Assembly: GCA_963814875.1 (NCBI GenBank)
Contig: CAWFFJ010000018.1
Coordinates: forward strand, 124,001 to 188,000
From: CAVSIS01 sp963814875
GTDB taxonomy: Bacteria; Acidobacteriota; Thermoanaerobaculia; Thermoanaerobaculales; Sulfomarinibacteraceae
Direction of reading: 5' to 3'
DNA length: 64,000 bases
Notes under the pieces: generated by a model
The model's database searches: none
Told to the model about the DNA's origin: nothing
Seen by the model: only the letters and a program-made list of their open reading frames with translations
Shown here: in pieces, positions 37,806 through 47,263 of the stretch
Position numbering within the stretch: position 1 is the first letter of the stretch
Layout: every line of letters begins with the position of its first letter
Translations under genes and position numbers: made by a program

Positions 37806-39671
37806 CTAGTTGTCCTTGTTGTCGTCCAGGTCGGCTCCGAGCTGGCCGGTCACACCGAGGGCGGCGAGCGGGTTGACCATGATCACTTGAGTTAGGATCT
37901 GGGCGACCTCCTGGACGGCCAGGATCGCCTCCTCGAGCACTGACCGCTCCTCGGACGTCACGGCCTTTCTCGCACGGTTCAGAGTTGTCCGCACCTCGTC
38001 CCGCTCGTCGGGTTTGAGGCCGGCGCCGAACTCGCGAACGACCCGCTCATTGGTGTACAGCAGCCCCTCGAGCCGGTTCTGGAGCTGGCGGACTTCTCGT
38101 CTGAGCTCGTCGTCGTGACGGTAGCGGTCGGCCTCGGCGATCAGCGTTTCGATCTCGGACTTCGAGAGCCCGCCCGCCGGGTTGACCTCGATCCCTTGCT
38201 CCTTGCCGGTCGCCAGGTCGCGCGCGGACACGTGGACGATACCGTTCGAGTCGATCGAGAAGGTCACCTCGATCTGCGGTACTCCACGTGGAGCTGGCGG
38301 GATGCCGACGAGGTCGAAGCGGCCGAGGGAGCGGTTTTCATTGGCGATGCCACGCTCTCCCTGCAGAACGTGAACTTCGACGGTGGTCTGATTGTCGGCC
38401 ACCGTGGTAAAGATCATCGACTTCTTGGTCGGTATGGTCGCATTGCGGTCGATGATCTTCGTGAACAGCCCACCATGGGTCTCGATGCCCAGCGAGAGCG
38501 GTGTGATGTCGAGCAGGATCAGGTCCTTGACCTCACCCTGCAGAATGCCGGCCTGGATCGCGGCTCCGATTCCCACGACCTCGTCGGGGTTGATGTCCTG
38601 GCAGGGAGTGCGACCGAAGAACTCGGTCACCGTGTGCACGACCAAGGGCATTCGGGTCTGTCCACCCACGAGGATGACCTGGTCGATATCCTCCGGCTGC
38701 AGGCGCGCTGCCTCGAGGGCATTGCGGCACGGTTCGAGAGTTCGCTCGACCAGATCCCGCACCAGCTCCTCGAGCTGGCCTCGGGTCAGTCGGACCTGCA
38801 TGTGTTTGGGACCGGTGTGGTCGGCTGCGATGAAGGGCAGCGAAATCTCGGTCACCTCGCTGTTCGACAGGTCGCACTTCGCCGCCTCTGCGGCCTCCTT
38901 GATGCGCTGGACTGCCATCATGTCGGACGACAGGTCAATGCCCGTGTCCTGCTTGAAGATGTCGAGGAGGTGCTGCATCACACGCGAATCGAAGTCCTCA
39001 CCGCCAAGGAACGTGTCACCTGCGGTCGACTTGACCTCGAAGATCCCGTCCCCTATTTCCAGGATTGAGATATCGAAGGTACCGCCGCCGAGGTCGTACA
39101 CCGAGATGATCTCGTGCGTGGACTTGCCGAGCCCGTAGGCCAGGGACGCTGCGGTCGGCTCATTGATGATTCGAAGCACTTCGAGCCCTGCGATCGTCCC
39201 CGCATCCTTGGTCGCCTGGCGTTGACTGTCGTCAAAGTAGGCGGGCACGGTGATGATCGCCTGTTTGACCTCCTCGCCCAGGAACTCCTCGGAGAACTCC
39301 TTGATCTCGCGCAGGACCAGAGCCGAGATCTCTTGGGGCGAGTACTCGCGGCCCTGCATCTCGACGTAGGCATCCCCGTTCGGAGCCTCCACGATGGCGT
39401 ACGGCACCAGGTTGCGCGCCCAGCGCACCTCCTCGCAGTCAAAGCGGCGCCCGATCAGGCGCTTGACCGCATAAGCGGTGTTCTTCGGGTTGGTCATCGA
39501 CTGCCGGCGAGCGATCTGACCCACGAGCCGCTCGCCGCTCGAGGTGAAGGCAACCACCGAAGGCGTCGTCCTTGCGCCCTCCCGATTCGGGATCACCACT
39601 GGCTTGGTCACGTCGACCACGGCCGCACAGGAGTTCGTCGTCCCGAGGTCGATCCCGATGATCTTGCTCAC
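37806..39671 (-). CDS. dnaK: Chaperone DnaK (Hsp70)
   Basis: 621 residues. The ATPase domain begins IIGIDLGTTNSCAAVVD, and VYDLGGGTFDISIL and VGGQTRMPLV are intact. The substrate-binding domain has LLDITPLSLGIETHGG. The C-terminal helical lid and an acidic tail (DLDDNKDN) complete it. It is slightly shorter than the E. coli protein (638). Its ATG overlaps the grpE stop by four bases. It folds and disaggregates proteins with DnaJ and GrpE, both encoded beside it. Confidence 0.97.
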   Translation of the reverse strand: MSKIIGIDLGTTNSCAAVVDVTKPVVIPNREGARTTPSVVAFTSSGERLVGQIARRQSMTNPKNTAYAVKRLIGRRFDCEEVRWARNLVPYAIVEAPNGDAYVEMQGREYSPQEISALVLREIKEFSEEFLGEEVKQAIITVPAYFDDSQRQATKDAGTIAGLEVLRIINEPTAASLAYGLGKSTHEIISVYDLGGGTFDISILEIGDGIFEVKSTAGDTFLGGEDFDSRVMQHLLDIFKQDTGIDLSSDMMAVQRIKEAAEAAKCDLSNSEVTEISLPFIAADHTGPKHMQVRLTRGQLEELVRDLVERTLEPCRNALEAARLQPEDIDQVILVGGQTRMPLVVHTVTEFFGRTPCQDINPDEVVGIGAAIQAGILQGEVKDLILLDITPLSLGIETHGGLFTKIIDRNATIPTKKSMIFTTVADNQTTVEVHVLQGERGIANENRSLGRFDLVGIPPAPRGVPQIEVTFSIDSNGIVHVSARDLATGKEQGIEVNPAGGLSKSEIETLIAEADRYRHDDELRREVRQLQNRLEGLLYTNERVVREFGAGLKPDERDEVRTTLNRARKAVTSEERSVLEEAILAVQEVAQILTQVIMVNPLAALGVTGQLGADLDDNKDN

Positions 39672-40327
39672 GAGCGTTCCTCGCCTTCCGCGGCCGGTCC
39701 ACTGTCGGCCGGCGCCCCCTCAACGGCGACGCTGACCAACGCCGGCCGGATCAAACGCCCCCCAAAAACGTAGCCCTGAGCGAGCACGTCGACCACGGTG
39801 CCAGGCGCCACATTGGAGCCCTCGACCCGTTGCACCGCCTCGTGAAACTCGGGATCGAACGGAACGCCAGCGGGCATGATCGGCTCCAGTCCCTGGCGCT
39901 GGAGACTCTCGCGCAGCTGCCGAGCGATCATCTCGACCCCAAGGCGGAACGCCGCCGGGTCGACGTCGTCACCGTGCTGCAAAGCACGGTTGAAGTTGTC
40001 GAGCACCGGTATCAGCTCACGGATGAGGTTCTCCCCTCCGATCCGCTGGAGCTCCTCCTTCTCGCGCTCGGTCCGCTTACGGAAGTTGTCGAACTCCGCC
40101 AGCTTGCGCAGGTACACATCGCGCAGGCTCTCGAGCTCCTGTCGAACGCGCAATGTCTCCGCGCGGGCGGCTTCCATCTCAACCGCGGCCACCGCATTCT
40201 CAGCGTCTGCCACGGCCTCCTCCACGTCCGCCTCCGTAAGACCATCGGCGTCAGCATCCAGCTCGTACTCGACCGCCTCCGACGGGCCGGTCCGCTCCCG
40301 GTCGTCGTCGTCGCGTATTTCACGCAT
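39668..40327 (-). CDS. grpE: Nucleotide exchange factor GrpE
   Basis: 219 residues. A long acidic N-terminus (to about 65) leads into a coiled coil with YLRKLAEFDNFRKRTEREKE, then the beta-domain motif LRRQGLEPI-like stretch and VLAQGYVFGGRLIRPALVSV at the C-terminus. It releases ADP from DnaK. The start overlaps the hrcA stop by 8 bases, and the stop overlaps the dnaK start, so the three are translationally linked. Confidence 0.94.
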   Translation of the reverse strand: MREIRDDDDRERTGPSEAVEYELDADADGLTEADVEEAVADAENAVAAVEMEAARAETLRVRQELESLRDVYLRKLAEFDNFRKRTEREKEELQRIGGENLIRELIPVLDNFNRALQHGDDVDPAAFRLGVEMIARQLRESLQRQGLEPIMPAGVPFDPEFHEAVQRVEGSNVAPGTVVDVLAQGYVFGGRLIRPALVSVAVEGAPADSGPAAEGEERS

Positions 40328-41366
40328 GCTCTGCTCCCGGCTCCTCCAGCATTCTCGTCAAGCTGTCGCCAATGTACTCGACCACAGGTACAATTCGCCG
40401 GTAGTCCATACGGCGGGGACCGACCACACCGACAGCACCGGCTCGGCGGCCGTCGCGATAGAACAACGTGGCGACCATCCCCAGATTCCCCGACGCGGTC
40501 ACCTCGGACTCCCTGCCGATGATGACCTGCGTTCGCTCATCCTCCAACACCCGCCGCCATTCATGGACGATCCGCCGGCGATTCTCGAGCAACCCGAGCA
40601 GCGAGCGAAATCGCTCGATGCCCGAGAAGTCATTCGTCGCCAGCAGGTGCTCCGCACCGGCGACGAGGACCTCGCCCTCGCCATCGGCGTCCGATAGCAA
40701 CGCCCGTGCCACTCCCAGCGCGCGCTCGCCGCAGCGAGAGCGTTTCGCCCCGGCGTCGTCGCAGCCGGTCTCGAGCCCGTCGATTGCGCTCCCGAGCGCG
40801 TGGCCAGCGACCGCACGCGTGAGGTAGTTCGCCGTTTCCTGCAGGCAGCGTTCCGACACCTCCTCGCCCAGAGCGATCACCCGCTTGACAACGGTTCCGT
40901 CGGCCATGACCACGATACCGAGCACCCGCGCGCCACCGAGTCCGACCAGCGAAATCGCGCGCACCGTCGGCTGCTCGTCGAGCGGCCGAACCGCAACGCC
41001 CGCCTCGTCGGTCGCTTCAGCCACCAGGTGGGCAACCCAGCTCAGATCCTCCACGAGGTCGCGGCGCAAGCCAGCAAGGCGGGCGGCAAGCCGGTGGCGG
41101 CGCCGAGCGGGAAGCGGGCAGCCCCGCGCGACGGAATCGACATAGACTCTGAAGCAGGAATCGGTCGGACTGCACCCCGCGGAGGGGTGCCGCCGCGCCA
41201 GGAGACCACGCTCCTCGAGCCCAGCCATGACCGCGCGGACCAACGACGGAGACAACCCAACCCGCGGCGAGCGCGCAACCTGGACGGAGGCGACAGGCTC
41301 ACCGTGCTGGATGTAGGTCTCGACCACCTCGCGAAGCACGACGAGCTCTCGTCGCGTCAGCTGCAT
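40320..41366 (-). CDS. hrcA: Heat-inducible transcription repressor HrcA
   Basis: About 348 residues. The N-terminal winged helix (LTRRELVVLREVVETYIQHG, then VASVQVARSPRVGLSPSLVR) is followed by the GAF-like and dimerisation region of HrcA, ending RMDYRRIVPVVEYIGDSL. HrcA represses heat-shock operons through CIRCE repeats. I chose ATG 41366 because GGGGAG lies nine bases before it; ATG 41375 is also possible. I did not find a CIRCE inverted repeat in the 59 bases before the gene. A TACAAT hexamer lies at 41410-41415 (minus), but its -35 is poor. It is the first gene of a seven-gene operon. Confidence 0.9.
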   Translation of the reverse strand: MQLTRRELVVLREVVETYIQHGEPVASVQVARSPRVGLSPSLVRAVMAGLEERGLLARRHPSAGCSPTDSCFRVYVDSVARGCPLPARRRHRLAARLAGLRRDLVEDLSWVAHLVAEATDEAGVAVRPLDEQPTVRAISLVGLGGARVLGIVVMADGTVVKRVIALGEEVSERCLQETANYLTRAVAGHALGSAIDGLETGCDDAGAKRSRCGERALGVARALLSDADGEGEVLVAGAEHLLATNDFSGIERFRSLLGLLENRRRIVHEWRRVLEDERTQVIIGRESEVTASGNLGMVATLFYRDGRRAGAVGVVGPRRMDYRRIVPVVEYIGDSLTRMLEEPGAEHA

Positions 41367-41425
41367 CGCGCTCATCTCCCCGCAATTCCATGCCGTTCCG
41401 GCCGTGCGCATTGTAGCATTGGCAG

Positions 41426-42244
41426 ATGTGCGGCTCAGATTTTGCACTGATCGGTCCCGGGCGGCTCGGCCGGGCGTTGCTCGCACGCCTCATACAGGTA
41501 GGTTGGAGGTGCGTGGCCGTTCGAGCCCGCGAGGCCACCGACCTGCAAGTACCGGAGCTTTCCGCGACCACGATGGTCGACGACTGGCGCGCCCCGAAAC
41601 CGTGGACCCCGCCTCCCCTCCTGCTGATCACGGTGCCCGACCGCGAAATCCGCGAGGTCGCCGCCAGGATGGCCGCCGAGCTTGACCTCTCCGGTCGGGT
41701 CGTCCTGCACACATCCGGGCTGCTCGACGCGGACGAGATCGGCGCCTGCCGAGCGGCGGGCTCGGCGGTCGGCTCGTGGCATCCCCTTCTAAGCTTCGGC
41801 GAGCGGGCCCCGGCGGCCAAAGCCTGGGAGACCGCCACCTGCGCTGTCGAGGGCCAACCGGCTGCGGTCGAAGCCGGCCATCGCCTGGCGGCCGCGGTCG
41901 GCCTGCGGTCGTGGACAATTCGGCCGGCCGACAAGGCGCGCTACCACGCGGCTGCCGCGCTCGCCGGCAACCTCACCCACCTGTGCATTGTCGCCGCCCG
42001 TCTCGAGTTCGAGGGTTGCGCACTGCCGCCGCGCGCGCCCGTCCACCCGCTACGACCCCTGGTCGAGTCCGCAGTCGACGCCGCGTTTGCTGCCGACGGT
42101 TTCGAGGGTCTGACCGGTGCGATCGCGCGCGATGACGCCGCCACGGTTGCTCGGCATCTGGAGGTCTTACCCCGCGACATCGCCGACGCCTACGCCGCAT
42201 TGGCCCGCTGGTTTCGGGCTCGTCGCGAGACCGATTCCGATTGA
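41426..42244 (+). CDS. Rossmann-fold / DUF2520 dehydrogenase-like protein
   Basis: 272 residues. The N-terminus holds a dinucleotide-binding glycine motif (FALIGPGRLGRALLARL, 6-22). LLITVPDREIREVA and VVLHTSGLLDAD follow, then a C-terminal helical DUF2520 domain with GSWHPLLSF and YHAAAALAGN. The arrangement resembles pyrroline-5-carboxylate reductase and F420-dependent NADP oxidoreductases, but the substrate is unknown. It is divergent from hrcA with 59 bases between. No clear ribosome site precedes ATG 41426, so the transcript may be nearly leaderless. Confidence 0.82.
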   Translation: MCGSDFALIGPGRLGRALLARLIQVGWRCVAVRAREATDLQVPELSATTMVDDWRAPKPWTPPPLLLITVPDREIREVAARMAAELDLSGRVVLHTSGLLDADEIGACRAAGSAVGSWHPLLSFGERAPAAKAWETATCAVEGQPAAVEAGHRLAAAVGLRSWTIRPADKARYHAAAALAGNLTHLCIVAARLEFEGCALPPRAPVHPLRPLVESAVDAAFAADGFEGLTGAIARDDAATVARHLEVLPRDIADAYAALARWFRARRETDSD

Positions 42245-42296
42245 TCGCCGCCACCTCAGTGTGGTAGTTTGAGCAGGCTGCGAGGCAGGAGCGCGG

Positions 42297-43718
42297 ATGG
42301 TTTTCTTCAACTGGGCGACCATGCAGATGGCGGCCAAGATCGTTTACTACGGTCCTGGTCTGTGTGGGAAGACGACAAACCTCAGCTTCATCTATGCGAG
42401 GACCTCGCCCACGTCACGCGGTGAGATGGTCTCGCTCGAAACCGAGTCCGATCGCACTCTGTTCTTCGATCTCCTCCCGATCGAGGTCGGCACGATCGGC
42501 GGCTTCAAGACCCGCCTGCAGCTCTACACGGTGCCAGGGCAGGTCTTTTACAACACGACTCGGAAGCTGGTATTGAAGGGCGTCGACGGGGTCGTCTTCG
42601 TCGCCGACTCGCAGCGTCCGATGCGCGAGGCCAACATCGAGAGCTTCGCCAACCTCGGCGAGAATCTCGCCGAGCTCGGTCTCAGCGTCGGAGAGCTCCC
42701 GGTCGTACTTCAGTTCAACAAGCGGGACCTCAAGAACATCCTCACGCTCGACGAGCTCAACGCGGACCTCAATCCCAACGCCGAGCTGCCCTTTCATGAG
42801 TCTTCGGCGGTCAACGGGCAAGGGGTTTTCGAGACTCTCAAGGAGATCACGAAGCTCACGCTGAAGAAGCTCCGCAAGCGTATGGCGGCTCCGCAGTCCA
42901 GCCTCGGCCCGCGCCGGATTGCTGCTCCCGTCCGCCCGGCGCCGCCGGCCGCCCCGTTCCGGCCAAGCACGATCTCGGCAGCCGCCCTCGCGCGAGCCGC
43001 CGAGGAAGGTGTGGAAGCTGGCGAGATCGAAGCTCCACCGGCGCCCGTGGTCGACGCCGAAGCCCAAAGCCCCGGCCTTGAGGACAGTGCCGCCGTCGGC
43101 ACACACGTTGCCACGTCCGACGAGCCTTTTTCCGAGCCGGAGCCAGCTCTTGCCGCAGAGAGTGCCGAACCCGAGTTCGGCGAGCCGATCGAAGTGGGCT
43201 CCGCCGAGCCGCTCGGACCCGGCGACATCATCGACGCGGACAACTCTCACGAGGATGTGACGCCGACAAGCCCGCTGAGCTCGGACGGCAGCGAACTCGA
43301 GATGCGAGTCGAGTTCTCTCAGTCCGATGACGAGGTGCGGGAGGCCGAGCCGCCGCCGCTCAAACGGGTCCACGTCTCCAATCAGATGGACATCCTGGCG
43401 GAGCTCGACAGCCTCCGCAAGCAGGCCACCATGGGCGCCGGTGGGCGCGATCGGCTCAGCTCGAGGCCGTCGCTGGACATCGACGCGTTGCTGGGCGGTG
43501 GCGAGCAGCGTTCGCGCGAGCTGCGCCGCCGCCTCTCGGAAGGTCTCAACTCGGACATCTTCAAGCGCATGCAGGGCCTCCAGGTAGCGATCCAGATTCA
43601 GGACGCCGAGGGTGCCACGATCCACACCCTTGAGCCCGTCCACATGATGGTCGACGGAGCCGGATCGCTTGAAAGGCTCTCGCTTCAGCTGACCCTCGAG
43701 CTGGAGAACCATCAGTGA
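42297..43718 (+). CDS. MglA-like small GTPase with long C-terminal extension
   Basis: 473 residues. The first ~195 residues are a gliding/polarity GTPase of the MglA group: P-loop YYGPGLCGKTTN (about 18-29), the switch region with TRLQLYTVPGQVFYN, and NKRD for guanine specificity. MglA itself ends near 195. Here an acidic, Pro/Ala-rich linker (about 200-365) and a C-terminal part follow: NQMDILAELDSLRKQ, a helical RSRELRRRLSEGLN and a beta-rich end. It may control cell polarity, pili or envelope assembly. Its stop overlaps the start of a lytic transglycosylase gene (GTGA). No mglB is beside it. Confidence 0.85.
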   Translation: MVFFNWATMQMAAKIVYYGPGLCGKTTNLSFIYARTSPTSRGEMVSLETESDRTLFFDLLPIEVGTIGGFKTRLQLYTVPGQVFYNTTRKLVLKGVDGVVFVADSQRPMREANIESFANLGENLAELGLSVGELPVVLQFNKRDLKNILTLDELNADLNPNAELPFHESSAVNGQGVFETLKEITKLTLKKLRKRMAAPQSSLGPRRIAAPVRPAPPAAPFRPSTISAAALARAAEEGVEAGEIEAPPAPVVDAEAQSPGLEDSAAVGTHVATSDEPFSEPEPALAAESAEPEFGEPIEVGSAEPLGPGDIIDADNSHEDVTPTSPLSSDGSELEMRVEFSQSDDEVREAEPPPLKRVHVSNQMDILAELDSLRKQATMGAGGRDRLSSRPSLDIDALLGGGEQRSRELRRRLSEGLNSDIFKRMQGLQVAIQIQDAEGATIHTLEPVHMMVDGAGSLERLSLQLTLELENHQ

Positions 43719-45529
43719 GACGACGGACGGGCGGCAGTCTGACGCTTGCCGCCCTTGTCCTTGCGGGAGCGGGCACGTCCTGTCGGACCGCCGAGCTGTC
43801 ACGCGCCAGCTCGGGCGCGCAGGCGATCGTCAGACTCCCCGAAAACCCTGCGCCGCCCGGACCGGAACAGCGGATCTTCTCAGCGTGGGAGCAGTCTGCG
43901 CGAGACGAGGCCGACGGCCGCCTCGACGAGGCCCAGAACCGCGCCGATGCCGGGGAGCCGGCGGACGCCGAGGCGTGCGTCGACGACGCGCTGCGGATCC
44001 TCCTCGATGCACCTGTCGGTTACCCCAGCGGCCACGCCTACCTCGACTACCTCGCGGCGGTTCTCGACGAAGCGGAGCGGCTCGGAGGCGCGCTCGCGAA
44101 GCTGGACGCCGCGACAGCAGATCAGGATGTCAGCCTCGTTCCCAGCTTCGACGTACCGGACGAGAACCACACAGGCGAGGACGCTCTCGGCCCGACGTTG
44201 CCGAAGAGCGATTACCCCCTCGTGGTCAACAGCGCCGTCGAGACCTTCCTCGACGCGTTCACCCGGCCGGGCGAGTACCGCCACAGGATCGTCGTCGGTC
44301 TCTCCCGGGCGGGGCACTATCTGCCGATGATCCGCGCGCACCTGGAAACCGCGGGGCTGCCCGAGGACCTTGCCTACTTGCCGCTGATCGAGTCGGCCTA
44401 CTCCGAAACTGCGACCTCCCGCGCCCGAGCACAGGGGATGTGGCAGTTCATCGCCGGCACCGCCCGCCAGTATGGTCTCGCAGTCAACGCGCTGGTCGAC
44501 GAGCGAAACGACGCCGAGCGCGCCACGCAAGCAGCGGCCGCCCACCTCGGCGACCTGTACGCGGAGTTCGGCGACTGGAACCTGGCCCTCGCGGCCTACA
44601 ACTCCGGCGCCGGCAATGTCCGCCGCGCCGTCCACCGCGCTGGGTCGACCGACTTCTGGTCCCTGCGCCAATACCTTCCTCGGGAGACTCGAAATTACGT
44701 GCCGGCGTTCATCGCGGCGGTCCTCGCGGTCAAGGCCCCCTCACGGTACGGGCTTCCGGAGGTCGGCGAGAGCGCGTGGCAGTACGACAACGTCGAGGTT
44801 CCGGATGCGCTGGATCTTGACGTGCTGGCACGCGGTCTCGACCTGGGCCCCGAGGACCTGCGCCGACTCAACCCCGCCCTTCGCAAGGGCCTGACGCCCG
44901 CCGGAACCGTGACCCGCCTTCGAGTGCCAACTGGATCCGGGGTGCGCGCGAGTGCGGTGCTCGCGCGGCTGCCCAGGGACCAGTGGGCGCCGCGCACGCT
45001 TCACGCCGTGCGATCCGGCGAGTCGCTTTCGGTGATCGCGCGTCGCTACGGCTCCAGCATCGAGGCGATCCGGGTCGCCAACGGCCTGCGCGGCTCCCTG
45101 ATTCGGCCAGGGCAGTCGCTGGTGGTGCCGAGGTTCGGGAGCGCTGCCGGTTCTCACACTGAGAGTGCGTCCCGCAGCCTCGCGAGCGACGGCTCCTACG
45201 TGGTTCGAAGCGGCGACAATTTGTGGGCCATCTCGAGGTCCTTCGGCGTCGGCGTCGAGGTGCTGCGCGCCGCCAACGGGCTCGACCTCCAGTCTGAGAT
45301 CCGCCCTGGGCAGCGGCTGCGAGTTCCCACTGCTGGCAAGATGGGTCGCGCGCAGATCGTCGACAGGGCGGCGCCACAGACCTATCGCGTCCGTCCGGGA
45401 GACACTCTGTTCGAGATCGCGCGGCGCTTCGGCACCACTGTACGGGAGTTGCGCCGCAGCAACGAGCTCACCGGCACCATCATTCAGCCGGGCGATCTGC
45501 TCCGCATCCCGTCGCCCCGTGGCGCTTAG
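43715..45529 (+). CDS. LysM-containing lytic transglycosylase lipoprotein (MltD-like)
   Basis: 604 residues starting at GTG. The signal ends in AGTSC, so it is probably a lipoprotein. The transglycosylase domain (about 200-345) has the catalytic Glu in LPLIESAYSETATSRA and GMWQFIAGTARQYGL, then AAYNSGAGNVRRA. Three LysM modules follow (YVVRSGDNLWAISRSFGVGV and TYRVRPGDTLFEIARRFGTT are the last two), which bind peptidoglycan. It is translated with the MglA-like gene upstream. A second protein of the same design is at 48754-50568. Confidence 0.9.
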   Translation: MRRRTGGSLTLAALVLAGAGTSCRTAELSRASSGAQAIVRLPENPAPPGPEQRIFSAWEQSARDEADGRLDEAQNRADAGEPADAEACVDDALRILLDAPVGYPSGHAYLDYLAAVLDEAERLGGALAKLDAATADQDVSLVPSFDVPDENHTGEDALGPTLPKSDYPLVVNSAVETFLDAFTRPGEYRHRIVVGLSRAGHYLPMIRAHLETAGLPEDLAYLPLIESAYSETATSRARAQGMWQFIAGTARQYGLAVNALVDERNDAERATQAAAAHLGDLYAEFGDWNLALAAYNSGAGNVRRAVHRAGSTDFWSLRQYLPRETRNYVPAFIAAVLAVKAPSRYGLPEVGESAWQYDNVEVPDALDLDVLARGLDLGPEDLRRLNPALRKGLTPAGTVTRLRVPTGSGVRASAVLARLPRDQWAPRTLHAVRSGESLSVIARRYGSSIEAIRVANGLRGSLIRPGQSLVVPRFGSAAGSHTESASRSLASDGSYVVRSGDNLWAISRSFGVGVEVLRAANGLDLQSEIRPGQRLRVPTAGKMGRAQIVDRAAPQTYRVRPGDTLFEIARRFGTTVRELRRSNELTGTIIQPGDLLRIPSPRGA

Positions 45530-45532
45530 TTC

Positions 45533-46183
45533 ATGCCCGACCCGATACGGCTGGTCCTCGTTCGCCACGGTGAGGTCGATGCAAATCGGGAGATGCGCTA
45601 CCTCGGACGAAGCGACCCGGACCTGAACCCTACCGGCCTCGAGCAGGCCCAGACACTGGCAGCGACCCTGGCAGAGGTCGGCCTGCAGGCTGTCATCAGC
45701 AGCCCGCTGGCCCGCGCGCGGGACACCGCGGCGGCGATTGCCGCCCGTGTCGGGCTCCAGGTGGGTCTCGAGCCGCGCCTGCGTGAAATGGACTTCGGCG
45801 ACTGGGAAGGCATGACCCGGGGGGAGGTTCGAGCTCGTGGCGAAGAGGCAGCACGCGCGCTTGCGGCCTGGGAGACAGATCCGCAGACGGCACCGCCGCA
45901 GGGAGAGTCGCTGGCGGCCGCGCAGGCCCGTGCTCTCGAGCTGACGACCGAGCTCCTCCGCGCGATGCCGGGCGCGACGGTCGCACTCGTCAGCCACGTC
46001 GGTCCGCTGAAGGCCCTGTTGTGCGCGGCTCTCGATCTCCCCCTCTCCGCGACGCGACGGATCTTCCTCGACCCTGCGACGGTGAGCGTGGTCGACTGGG
46101 CCGAGCTACCCGTGCTTCGCCTCCTCAACTCCCCATCCGGTGCACGTCTGGCAGGTGCGCGGTGGCTCGGTCGAAAGCACTGA
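45533..46183 (+). CDS. Histidine phosphatase family protein
   Basis: 216 residues. The RHG motif VLVRHGEVDANRE lies near 8-20 and the second catalytic His in ALVSHVGPLKALL. GRSDPDLNPTGLEQAQ and MDFGDWEGMTRGEV are typical of the CobC/phosphoglycerate mutase-like branch. The substrate is unknown; alpha-ribazole phosphatase is one possibility but no cobalamin genes are near. It starts three bases after the transglycosylase stop, so it shares the transcript. Confidence 0.88.
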   Translation: MPDPIRLVLVRHGEVDANREMRYLGRSDPDLNPTGLEQAQTLAATLAEVGLQAVISSPLARARDTAAAIAARVGLQVGLEPRLREMDFGDWEGMTRGEVRARGEEAARALAAWETDPQTAPPQGESLAAAQARALELTTELLRAMPGATVALVSHVGPLKALLCAALDLPLSATRRIFLDPATVSVVDWAELPVLRLLNSPSGARLAGARWLGRKH

Positions 46184-46252
46184 CGCGACGGACCCCTCTC
46201 AGGAATGTCGGGCTCGCACCCGGGGTTGGCCCGGGCAAGGAGAGGTAGTGCC

Positions 46253-46651
46253 ATGGATTCGAGCTACGTCCTCATCAAGGAGCTTCCAGAAACCGACTAC
46301 GACGCCGCCGTCGAGAGGGTGACTACCCTGCTCGCCGAGGAGGGTTTCGGCGTTCTGACTGAGATCGACGTTCGCGCCACTCTGAAGAAGAAGCTCGGGG
46401 TCGACTTTCGCCGCTACGTCATCCTCGGCGCCTGCAATCCCTCCCTCGCTCACAAGGCCCTCCAGACCGAGGTCCACATCGGCGCGCTGCTGCCCTGCAA
46501 CGTGGTCGTCATGGAGGGCGACGCGGGCGGCAGCGTGGTGTCTGCGTTTCGCCCGACCACCGGTTTCGCGATGGTGGGCAACGCCGCCATGTCACCGATC
46601 GCCAAGGAGGTCGAAGCACGCCTCGAGCGGGTCCTCGCGCGCCTTCCCTGA
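46253..46651 (+). CDS. DUF302 domain protein
   Basis: 132 residues, a single DUF302 domain. Motifs include TTLLAEEGFGVLTEIDVRAT and KLGVDFRRYVILGACNP, followed by the C-terminal strand with LPCNVVVME. The domain is widespread but its function is not known; a role in binding small ligands or metals has been suggested. AAGGAGAGG precedes ATG 46253. A cccggg inverted repeat lies in the 69-base leader close to the ribosome site. Confidence 0.87.
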   Translation: MDSSYVLIKELPETDYDAAVERVTTLLAEEGFGVLTEIDVRATLKKKLGVDFRRYVILGACNPSLAHKALQTEVHIGALLPCNVVVMEGDAGGSVVSAFRPTTGFAMVGNAAMSPIAKEVEARLERVLARLP

Positions 46652-46761
46652 TCGCGCCCCGCCGTGGGGTGCGGCACCGCGACATGCTATCGTGAGCCCT
46701 CCCCGGCGGCGGCCGGCGGTGCCCCCTCGTACCCCACGGGCCTGAGCAGAGAGGACTCATC

Positions 46762-47259
46762 ATGGTTCACAAGATCGACACCGACCACGTGGTCGTGTTG
46801 CAGTATCGGATGACCGACGAAACCGGGACCGAGATCGACTCGAGTCAGGACAGCGGTCCGATCAGCTACCTTCACGGCCACGGCCAGATCCTTCCCGGGC
46901 TCGAGGAAGGCCTCACCGGACGCGAGGCGGGTGACAGCTTCACGGTCGAAGTGCCGGCCGGCGAGGGATTCGGCGATCACCACGCCGAGCTCGTGATCGA
47001 GGTTCCCCGCGACCGATTCGAGTTCGAGCCCGACCTCGGAGGAGTCGTCTCCGCTCAACACCCGGACGGCCGCGTCCAGCACCTCAAGATCCTCGAGGTG
47101 TCCGACGAGACAGTCACCCTCGACGGCAACCACCCCCTCGCCGGCAAGGGCCTGGTGTTCGAGGTGACCGTCGACAGCGTCCGCCAGGCCACCCCCGAGG
47201 AGATCGTCCACGGACACAGCCACGACGGCCACGAGCACGAGGACTTCGAGGCGCATTGA
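46762..47259 (+). CDS. slyD: FKBP-type peptidyl-prolyl isomerase, SlyD-like
   Basis: 165 residues. The FKBP fold has SYLHGHGQILPGLEEGLTGR with an inserted IF (chaperone) domain at about 70-125. A C-terminal tail is rich in histidine and acidic residues (HGHSHDGHEHEDFEAH), which in SlyD binds nickel. It catalyses proline isomerisation and assists metalloenzyme assembly. No nickel-enzyme genes are in view. A palindromic repeat follows the gene at once (47264). Confidence 0.9.
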   Translation: MVHKIDTDHVVVLQYRMTDETGTEIDSSQDSGPISYLHGHGQILPGLEEGLTGREAGDSFTVEVPAGEGFGDHHAELVIEVPRDRFEFEPDLGGVVSAQHPDGRVQHLKILEVSDETVTLDGNHPLAGKGLVFEVTVDSVRQATPEEIVHGHSHDGHEHEDFEAH

Positions 47260-47263
47260 CCCT

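Noticed and set aside
41367..41425. Possible CIRCE operator before hrcA
   Set aside because: No TTAGCACTC-N9-GAGTGCTAA-like inverted repeat is present. Only a weak TACAAT hexamer is seen.
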